A stretch of 13,567 nucleotides of DNA from Chromera velia (Eukaryota; Sar; Chromeraceae), in contig JAHBMJ010002771.1 of NCBI GenBank assembly GCA_018398765.1, positions 2,501 through 16,067 on the forward strand. The letters run 5' to 3'. This document shows positions 7,637-13,567 of the stretch, in pieces. Position 1 is the first letter of the stretch, and every line of letters begins with the position of its first letter. Made by a program: the position numbers and the translations under genes. The notes under the pieces were generated by a model. That model saw nothing but the letters and a program-made list of their open reading frames with translations, did not search any database and was not told where the DNA came from.

Positions 7637-8977
7637 CTATCTTAAGGAAAACTCTCTGTTTGCCTGGAATCCCCCTTTATCCTTCTGCATGCCCTCGCAC
7701 CCCTTCCAGTGTCCTTTGTGTTGGAAGAAAGCCGCGTTGTCTGGAGACACAAGTGAATTGTACGGGTAAGAGGGATACTGGTTCTGCTGTCTTTGGTCCC
7801 ATCCTGTCCCGTACGAGTTGGGAAGACCTGTGAAAGAGGGATGCACAGGGGTAGGGTAGTTCTGCTGCTGTGTGTACTGTGGATAGGCATTTAGAGGAAA
7901 CGCCCACGGCGTCTCGACACCTTTCTGATTAGGAGAGGGAGGAAGAGCGGGGGAAGGGGGAGTTGGTCTAGGACCTCCGTTCTTCGGTTGTGCTTGCTCA
8001 TCGGAATATGTTTTCTTGTACGTGGATGCGACAATCTGTTCAAAGGCATGGCAAGACAAAGTCCTGCCATCTATCTTGTCTCTGATCTCCTCCCGTCTGG
8101 ACTTGCTGGTTGCTCTCTTCAGGATCTTGTTGTACAGCCATATGACAAGAAGGGGATACATGCGGATGTTAAATTTCTGTGGGACCCCCATCTCATCGTC
8201 TGGAATGTTGTCTGCTTTTTCGAACCTGCCATCTGCTGATCTGGGTGGGTGGTTGACATCGGCAAGCTCTTGCAGCTTCTTTTGGAAGATCTGCATGAAC
8301 TTTACGAAATTCATGTCGGGCGGCTGTCCACGCTTGATGAAGGCGATGAGGCCTTCAAAGGAATCATCAAATATTTCTGTTGCATTCAGGGAAGAGTGGG
8401 CTTTTCCAATGCCAAACAAATAGAAAAGGCCGAGAAGGAATGCGGCTGACTCGTTCACACTGATGAACGTCGCCTCCATACTGTCGTAGAAGTCGGGATG
8501 ATAGTACTCGGCCAATTCCTCACAGAACATCTCCCTCACCCTCTGACACCCTGGAGACTTCGAATTCAATCTGTCTGTAGTGACACCTAGAGCTTTTGCT
8601 GCTGACTCAGAGCTGAAGGCATCTTCGATCATCTTCCACTCTGCTGGTCGGTTTCCGTCGTACATCATCTTCTGTGTGTTGCTGTTCGAGTCAGTCCAGG
8701 TAAGCTTTGCAGCAAACCTTTTCTGGATTGTCTCCTTCATCGTCTTCGCCTGCTGTTTGGGATCGTTGCCGTTGAGTGTACTGCAGAGCTTGACATCAGG
8801 GTGACTCTGTGCAAGGACCTTCAGCTGCTCCTCTAAGTATGGTTCCGGAGGAGCCATCAGGTTTATGGGCTTCAATTCAAGATTTCCGAAGGCCATGGGG
8901 TCAGACAAAAAAAGAACTTCCACCTGTATTTCGAACGGGTCGTCCTTTTTTACTCCAGAAGAGTTAAGACAGAACAT
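7637..8977 (-). CDS. Gag-like structural protein of the non-autonomous LTR element
   Basis: An intact 446-codon gene starts at the ATG at 8975-8977, 60 bases inside the 5' LTR, and ends at TAG. I do not recognise the family from motifs; the gag call rests on its being the sole gene of an LTR element just after the primer-binding site. Residues ~20-330 look like a folded, mainly helical domain. Residues ~335-425 are Pro/Gln/Tyr-rich and low-complexity (PRPTPPSPALPPSPNQKG, QYTQQQNYPTP, QNQYPSYPYNS). The tail is basic with a lone HKGHWKGC but no complete CCHC knuckle. No transmembrane segment or protease motif is evident. It is fully open while the neighbouring copia element carries many stops. 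A captured host gene cannot be excluded without homology searches. Confidence 0.8.
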   Translation of the reverse strand: MFCLNSSGVKKDDPFEIQVEVLFLSDPMAFGNLELKPINLMAPPEPYLEEQLKVLAQSHPDVKLCSTLNGNDPKQQAKTMKETIQKRFAAKLTWTDSNSNTQKMMYDGNRPAEWKMIEDAFSSESAAKALGVTTDRLNSKSPGCQRVREMFCEELAEYYHPDFYDSMEATFISVNESAAFLLGLFYLFGIGKAHSSLNATEIFDDSFEGLIAFIKRGQPPDMNFVKFMQIFQKKLQELADVNHPPRSADGRFEKADNIPDDEMGVPQKFNIRMYPLLVIWLYNKILKRATSKSRREEIRDKIDGRTLSCHAFEQIVASTYKKTYSDEQAQPKNGGPRPTPPSPALPPSPNQKGVETPWAFPLNAYPQYTQQQNYPTPVHPSFTGLPNSYGTGWDQRQQNQYPSYPYNSLVSPDNAAFFQHKGHWKGCEGMQKDKGGFQANREFSLR

Positions 8978-9017
8978 CTTGATGCTGGAAGGAACAGGAA
9001 ATCAAGGACTGTTCTTC

Positions 9018-9035
9018 CACTACTTCACGTCACCA
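9018..9035 (-). promoter_or_regulatory. Primer-binding site of the gag-only element
   Basis: The minus strand reads TGGTGACGTGAAGTAGTG, beginning 2 nt (TT) after the LTR end. TGG pairs with tRNA CCA. The first six bases (TGGTGA) and the 2-nt spacing equal those of the copia element; the rest differs, so the same tRNA is not established. Confidence 0.65.
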
Positions 9036-9037
9036 AA

Positions 9038-9439
9038 TTATGAATGCAATAGAGACCGATAGAGACGGACAATCAATAAATATACTCTCCACACAGTCTA
9101 GTACTATCTGCTAGATAGGTAATACCATTCTCTCACACATACACACACACGTCACGCGACTTCACATGTAAGATAGTTTGTTACTTGCTAGGGTATTGCT
9201 TCTACTATCAGCAAGACTGTTCTTCAATCAATATGTTTGTTAACTTGACTTGTATACTCAGACTGACATGCATACAGCATGCATGCATTCACTTTGTGTT
9301 TTAATTTGCTTACTTTCGCGCGCCTTACGCGCTCATGAGCGATACCAGCAGTGAATAATATGAATTTGAAAGGAGACAGCAATGCGAAGTGACTAGACAG
9401 GCTCTGCATGTGGATGAGAGAGAACCATAAGGTTTATAA
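9038..9439 (-). repeat. Right (5') LTR of the gag-only element
   Basis: This 402-bp copy starts TTATGAATGC and ends GGTTTATAA on the plus strand. Homology with the left LTR starts exactly at TTA and ends at TAA, placing GGCAT immediately outside. As the minus-strand 5' LTR it would carry the promoter; I see no unambiguous TATA box. Confidence 0.92.
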
Positions 9440-9444
9440 GGCAT
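9440..9444. repeat. Target-site duplication of the gag-only element, right copy
   Basis: GGCAT follows the last LTR base (TTTATAA) and repeats 6498-6502. Five base pairs is a common duplication length for LTR elements. Confidence 0.75.
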
Positions 9445-9667
9445 CGATTGTGATCGACTTTTATTTCATTATTTTTGTTGTTCTCCAAGTTCTGCTCTAC
9501 CGCCGCTTAAGAAATAAGCCGCAGTAAAAGTGATTAATGAGCAGTGTTCCTAGATTCAGAACAGATGGGACGAACCGGAACCTTTTGACAGACTAGGCTA
9601 GATCCGCTCCTCATACACGGGGACGCGGCATGCATAACAAAAACCTCAATCATTCTTTTTGTTTATG
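9445..9667. other. Unassigned unique-looking spacer
   Basis: About 220 bases between the right LTR flank and the degenerate repeat cluster. I see no open frame, RNA gene or repeat here beyond a small GCTTA/TAAGC hairpin near 9510. Confidence 0.4.
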
Positions 9668-9900
9668 TTAAAATCCCGTAAAATCCCGTATAATCCCATA
9701 AAATCCTGGCATTCATTTCTAAGATCCTAGGATCCAGGATTTTAGTCTTTATAATCCTTAGAGCCAGGATTTTAGATTTTAAAATCCTGGAGAAATAGTC
9801 TGGCAGAATCCTGGGCAAAATCCGTCTAAATCCGCTAAAATCCTGGCCAAAATCCCGTAAAATCCGCGAAAATCCTGGGCTAAAATCCCGTAAAATCCTA
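9668..9900. repeat. Cluster of degenerate AAAATCC words
   Basis: Roughly 16-18 copies of a short word occur in 230 bases, mostly TAAAATCCCG or TAAAATCCTGG, a few inverted as CCAGGATTTTA. Spacing is irregular (about 10-20 bases), so it is not a simple tandem array or a CRISPR. Opposed copies could pair into hairpins. Confidence 0.8.
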
Positions 9901-9902
9901 AC

Positions 9903-10380
9903 TACTTGTAGGGTAGGAATCTACAGGTCAAAATTAACAGGAATTCAAAAAATAAATTTTTGTAAACTAGGAAATTAAGATAAAATTTCCTAGCAGCAGG
10001 AATTTAATAAAAACTATAGGTAGAAATATGAATTCACACTGCCATTAAGGAATATACAGGAATATGCAGGAATATGGGGTAAAAATATGAAGGATCGAAT
10101 ATACACTGTATTATGTAGGAATATGGGGTAGGAATATCAAAGAAAATAATAATTTCCTGGTACCAAGAATTTTGATTCAAATTTCTACCGATTTTAACTT
10201 GTAGATTCCTACCTCAATGTAACCTCAATGATAGTTACCTCATATTCCTGTATATTACAATGTATAATCCTACATATTATTTTATATTCCTACCCCATAT
10301 AATGGGCCATATTCCTGGATATTCTTTCATATTCCTACCCCAAATTCCTTCATATTCCTGGCAACTTGCAGGGTCTACTT
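9903..10380. repeat. AT-rich foldback (nested inverted repeats)
   Basis: Several left-arm segments recur as reverse complements on the right in nested order. GGTAGGAATCTACAGGTC (from 9912) pairs with the segment at 10191-10214 (...TTGTAGATTCCTACCT). GGTAGAAATATGAATT (10019-10034) pairs with GATTCAAATTTCTACC (10174-10189). Multiple AGGAATAT words (10048-10138) face ATATTCCT words (10240-10360). The centre is near 10100. It may be a decayed foldback or MITE-like element or cryptic satellite; no coding capacity is seen. Confidence 0.75.
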
Positions 10381-10494
10381 GAGACTTTTTTGATGGTAAT
10401 TTAATTTAACATATATTTTGATAAATTATCTAAACGTGATCTGTATAAATATTTCTAGATATATTCTTATATTATATTTTCAATTTTAAAAGTA

Positions 10495-10514
10495 TCTCTC
10501 TCTCTTTCTCTCTC

Positions 10515-10603
<89 letters not shown>
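10495..10603. repeat. Compound microsatellite (CT)n(TA)n
   Basis: A nearly pure CT tract (about 10495-10554) with single interruptions is followed by a TA tract (about 10555-10603) with one TG interruption. It separates the foldback region from the decayed gene to its right. Confidence 0.97.
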
Positions 10604-10606
<3 letters not shown>

Positions 10607-10694
10607 CTATGTCTTTTCTTCAATGTATAAACAGCTTTTCACTTCATTGGTTCACCAAAGAACCTTTCATAAGGAACTTGAAAGTTTTCATTAA

Positions 10695-11752
10695 CATATA
10701 GTCTTGAAGACAGCAGACTTTCGGGAGAGAGCAATGAAAGCCGGAGACCAAATCATCTGGACTCTCTAGGGACAGGGACCACTGTTCAGCACCTTCAAAC
10801 CTCTCGTCCTACTGAACTACAACGCCTTTTGGGCTGCTATTGATTGGATCCCTCTCATCAAAACAGCAGGTTTCATCCTTCCAAAATCATCTTATACATA
10901 AAATTTGTCTTAGTGCTGAACTTTGTTGCAGCTCCGGCCATCAAGGTTGCGATGGTCCTCATCACTTCTCTTATTCTAAGAATGATTCAAAGTTGGAGGA
11001 CGCGAGCTCCAAGGGAATTTCCATCAGCCACTACTGATGCTCCCGTGCTTCTTCTGCTGGACAGTACTTTTATTGCCTTTCACAGTAGTCAGGGACTTCA
11101 TTCGGATGTGCAGCAATCAGCGGCATAAGGAGAGAGACACTCAAATCACTCTAGTGGTGTTTGCCTTCTTCCTATGCTATTCTATCGCTTAGGCCCTCTT
11201 TCTTGTGCTTTACTTTGCCCAGAGGTTTGGAAACCATTTGATCAACATCGAAGTAGTAGCTCACTAATGCGACTTCGCAGCTGTAAAAGTTCTTTCGCAG
11301 CCTGTGGTGAAGAGCTTCATCCAGAAATCTAAGGTCCTCAATTACGACCCGAATGCTCAACACACCCACGATTCGGAATCGGACCCATGCTTGGTCAGAC
11401 CGAATGCTCAGCCCCCCAAATGAAGGTGCGGGACAGTAGAGACTCTGAATATCTGGTACGGAACAGCGCCTGAGAACTTGAATCAGGCTGAGATCCGAAT
11501 TGGACCGTCAAAAAACTGATCTGTTAGGAAGGTTTAGCCCCAACAGATGCCAAAGGTTAATGCATCATATGATAAAAAGACTGAAAGCATGCAGATAAAG
11601 CGCTAGCAGTGTAGATTTTTGAATGGTGCACGCCTAGTAGTCCCATACATATGGCTCTGATAGAATGATGTAAGCTACCAATGTCTAGACCAGTGTTGAC
11701 TTCAATGTTTAAAGATGACCGTGATCCATCGAACCTACATGATCGCAATTAA
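10695..11752 (+). pseudogene. Decayed gene for an unidentified multi-pass membrane protein
   Basis: No single frame is open, but the plus strand reads as protein when frames are switched. Codons starting at multiples of 3 cover ~10695-10886. The register shifts at an A4 run (10883-10886), covers ~10886-10990, then returns to ~11575 and shifts again to 11752. Hydrophobic segments follow in order: FKPLVLLNYNAFWAAIDWI; IILYIKFVLVLNFVAAPAI; LLMLPCFFCWTVLLLPFTVV; ITLVVFAFFLCYSIA then ALFLVLYFAQ. Soluble tail pieces include QPVVKSFIQKSKVLNYDP and SRPVLTSMFKDDRDPSNLHD. In-frame stops lie at 10767, 11190, 11265, 11421, 11517, 11535, 11612 and 11666; a TAA at 11750 may be natural. Membrane channel or transporter remnant is plausible; I do not recognise the family. 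Confidence 0.5.
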
Positions 11753-11914
11753 CTTGAAAGAACAGCTAAAAATGAAATGTAAAAATGAAGAAATACTAAA
11801 AAAGTCTTTGAAATAAAATTTTGGAAAATCTTCTAAAGCTTCATAAACACTGCTAATTTGAGCTCCAAACTCTGTCTAGATCGCGACTCGCGAGAAATAA
11901 GCCTTCAAAGTTTG

Positions 11915-12056
11915 TGGAATTTAGTGGAATTGAGACGAGTATAGATTTCACGGTAAATTCCACTAAAATCCACCAAATTCCACTAAATTTCAAGGGTAAA
12001 TTTCATTAAATTCCACCAAATTCCTAGCCAAATTCCTGGGGAATTTAACCCGGTTT
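11915..12056. repeat. Cluster of degenerate AATTCCAC words with an inverted arm
   Basis: TTTGTGGAATTTAGTGGAAT on the left faces repeated AAATTCCACTAAAATCCACC-type words on the right, so part can fold back. The word family (A/T-rich, then TCC) resembles the clusters at 9668-10380 but has its own consensus. No coding capacity is seen. Confidence 0.7.
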
Positions 12057-12330
12057 TATAGGGTTGTTTCAAGATGCTCAGGCTTCAAGTTGCTAGCTTG
12101 CACATTCTGTAATTGAAGCGAACCCTAGAGCGAACCAAAGTATTTGAAATATGCTAGAAAACATGTGGGAAACAAATATTGATCGCAAATACGATACGGT
12201 GCTTCTATTAATTAATTGACGGTTCTTTTGCGTATGAGCTTACGGTGTGCATGAACACAATCAAATAGCTTGACTTGCAGGCTAAGCTGTAGTTCAACAA
12301 TCGAAAGAATCATGTGAGAACAAACTTCTC
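12057..12330 (-). other. Downstream region of the cyclophilin gene
   Basis: About 270 bases lie beyond the cyclophilin stop codon (minus strand). This probably includes the 3' untranslated region. I see no clear AATAAA close by and no supported gene in either strand. Confidence 0.35.
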
Positions 12331-13242
12331 TTACGGGCTTGGAAGGCTCCAGTAGTTGCTCAGAACTCCAGATTCCGTGATCTCCGCCTGCAAGCGTCAG
12401 ACAAAAGAAGAGACGTCTCGCAACACACACACGCCTACAAGGAGGGAGGGAGGAGAGCAAGCAGTCCGACAAAGCTTCTCGAGAAAATGTCCGTTGAGGT
12501 TGTCATTGCATCTTTCCTCACCAGATGACCAACCCGCAAACTCGACTCTAGGTCCTCAGCTTCTCCACAATCACTGTGCTATCAGAAGAGCGACTGCTTT
12601 TCAATCTATATCACCTAGATCTACCATACAACCCGAGATGCAACCTCGCTACCACGCTAGAAAGCTGACCCTTTTTGTCGGTGCCCCCCCCTGTGTGCCT
12701 ATACCCTCGAGGAGGTCCAGGACTTGCAACCCCTCCACGACCTCCCCGAACACCACATGCTTCCCGTCCAACCAGGGTACGGAGGTGAAGGTCAGAAAGA
12801 ATTGACTCCCGTTCGTGTTCGGACCTGAGCGGACCAAAACGAAAGTGTGATATTAAGTGTTTGTCAGGTGTCTGTCTCTGTGACAATTTGTGTGTGTTTG
12901 AAAACCAGGAGAAATTGCCCGAATGCCGAAAAACCTGGCGCTGTGTGTGAGCGTCTCTTTGCTCTGTCGATCGGAGAAAGCCGACCGAGCAAGGAACGAA
13001 AGGAATGCAAGAAACAAACACCCGCCAACCCGGCGGCATATGCTAACCAGAACGAACGGCCAATTGACAGCAGTGACTCTCTACCTCTCCACAAGTCCAC
13101 CAAGACTATCTAACTGCCTACCTGCATTCGCCATTGAGAGCTGCCCCCTCTTCGTGTGTTTGACAGGAAACCCTTCGTCCTCAAATTTATCCCCGTAAAT
13201 GGACAACCCCCCCGTGCCGTTGTGATTAGTGAAGTCCCCTCC
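12331..13242 (-). CDS. Cyclophilin-type peptidyl-prolyl cis-trans isomerase, last three exons
   Basis: Visible exons are 13242-13122, 12824-12670 and 12387-12331; introns 13121-12825 and 12669-12388 start GT and end AG. Together they encode 110 residues plus TAA. Exon 1 gives [28 protein letters not shown] and LSMANA. Exon 2 gives [13 protein letters not shown] and [15 protein letters not shown]. Exon 3 gives AEITESGVL plus nine extra residues. These match the cyclophilin A core from the GGDF motif onward, including Gln and Phe of GSQFF, the Trp linked to cyclosporin binding and the following His. The catalytic Arg (FHR motif) must lie in an upstream exon off-window. Cyclophilins isomerise Xaa-Pro bonds and act as folding helpers. 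Reading exon 2 without splicing would give a false stop at 12649. Confidence 0.92.
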
Positions 13243-13503
13243 CTGCAGGACAATTGTTGTGTCGATGGACAGTCAATCAATCAATTGACACACCGAGAAA
13301 AAGAGGGGGAGAGGCGGAAACCGCACGGGAGAGAATCGATTCTTTTCTTGCAGAGCGCACAACAAGAGACGGACAGCTAAACAGACAGACAAAAAATCAT
13401 GTGTGTGAAAGTAAACATGCATACGTGAAGGGGCTCAAAGCGTAAGAGGGCTGTTAGCTTCTTTCACTTCCTCTTCCTCTTCATCTTCCTCTTCCTCTTC
13501 CTC

Positions 13504-13562
<59 letters not shown>

Positions 13563-13567
13563 CTCTT
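13243..13567 (-). other. Upstream intron of the cyclophilin gene (incomplete)
   Basis: The minus strand carries an acceptor TTGTCCTGCAG directly before the GGDF exon and no exon for the preceding FHR...PGF part of cyclophilin. This sequence is therefore probably intron continuing past the right edge. It contains TTGATTGATTGACTG, a possible branch-point area, and the terminal microsatellite. Confidence 0.7.
13465..13567. repeat. Compound pyrimidine microsatellite, continuing off the window
   Basis: CTCTTC-type hexamers (about 13465-13508), then (CT)n (about 13509-13540), then (TTTC)n to the edge. On the gene strand it is a long purine tract inside the presumed cyclophilin intron. Confidence 0.96.

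Larger units (their letters stand above)
6503..9439 (-). mobile_element. Gag-only, non-autonomous LTR retrotransposon
   Basis: The 2937-bp unit has direct terminal repeats (6503-6917, 9038-9439), a 5-bp target duplication, a primer-binding site beside the right LTR, an A-rich purine tract beside the left LTR and one long minus-strand gene. Strand from the primer sites agrees with the gene. I find no protease, integrase, RT or RNase H motif in the ~2.1-kb interior. Related architectures are known in plants as TR-GAG elements (LTRs plus gag, moved by a helper). LTR identity is about 94% over 402 aligned bases, so insertion is not recent. The LTR ends are TTATGAA...TTCATAA rather than TG...CA. 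Confidence 0.85.

Noticed and set aside
7228-7833. A 201-codon plus-strand open frame with a CPLCPLC motif
   Set aside because: It overlaps the intact gag-like gene in antisense and the purine-rich interior. Its Cys motif arises from complementing G-rich runs, and the element's primer sites put the coding strand on minus.
6506-9443. Canonical TG...CA boundaries for the gag-only element's LTRs
   Set aside because: Either CA choice leaves no matching target duplication, and three more homologous bases lie outside at every edge.
9668-9900. CRISPR-like array
   Set aside because: The repeat word is only ~7-11 bases, degenerate, irregularly spaced and present in both orientations, in a eukaryotic context.
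11172-11369. A minus-strand segment ending in DVDQMVSKPLGK, resembling the copia RNase H tail
   Set aside because: Three residues are missing relative to the QLADxxTKPL pattern, nothing upstream on that strand looks like pol, and the plus strand here reads better as the decayed membrane protein.
11557-11748. A 63-codon minus-strand open frame
   Set aside because: No domain is visible, and the opposite strand carries the better protein-like reading of the decayed gene.
12356-12805. A 149-codon plus-strand open frame
   Set aside because: Antisense to cyclophilin exons and an intron; no recognisable domain.
12611-13039. A 142-codon minus-strand open frame across the cyclophilin area
   Set aside because: It reads cyclophilin exon 2 in the wrong frame and crosses an intron with good splice signals.

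Overview
The window looks like repeat-rich nuclear DNA from a eukaryote, probably a protist or microalga. The grounds are a cyclophilin gene with GT-AG introns, two kinds of LTR retrotransposon, a MITE-like insertion, long microsatellites and large AT-rich foldback repeats. I lean weakly towards an alveolate or chromerid-type alga on general texture only; the sequence does not prove it.

Layout. (1) Positions 1-6474 hold almost all of a Ty1/copia element on the minus strand. In coding order it has the 5' LTR (6209-6474), primer-binding site, gag, zinc knuckle, aspartic protease, integrase, a long acidic linker, reverse transcriptase, RNase H, polypurine tract and the first 53 bases of the 3' LTR. 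It is dead: about eleven in-frame stops, a frame change at a G8 run, a lost zinc ligand, a lost integrase glutamate and a ~636-bp insertion in gag. (2) Positions 6503-9439 are a second, separate LTR element of 2.94 kb with 415/402-bp LTRs. It carries one intact 446-codon gag-like gene and no recognisable pol, and is bounded by a 5-bp target duplication (GGCAT). It looks like a gag-only, non-autonomous retrotransposon. (3) Positions 9668-10380 and about 11915-12056 contain degenerate, partly inverted clusters of short ATCC/TTCC words. A CT/TA microsatellite lies at 10495-10603. (4) Positions 10695-11752 read, with frame changes and stops, as a decayed gene for a multi-pass membrane protein that I cannot identify. 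(5) Positions 12331-13242 hold the last three visible exons of a cyclophilin-type peptidyl-prolyl isomerase on the minus strand; its 5' exons lie beyond the right edge.

How the parts relate. The gag-only element lacks protease, integrase and reverse transcriptase and would depend on another element. Its primer-binding site and that of the copia element both begin TGGTGA and both sit 2 nt from the LTR end, so shared priming or a shared helper is conceivable but unproven. Cyclophilin is the only apparently functional host gene. The rest is transposon, repeat or decayed sequence.
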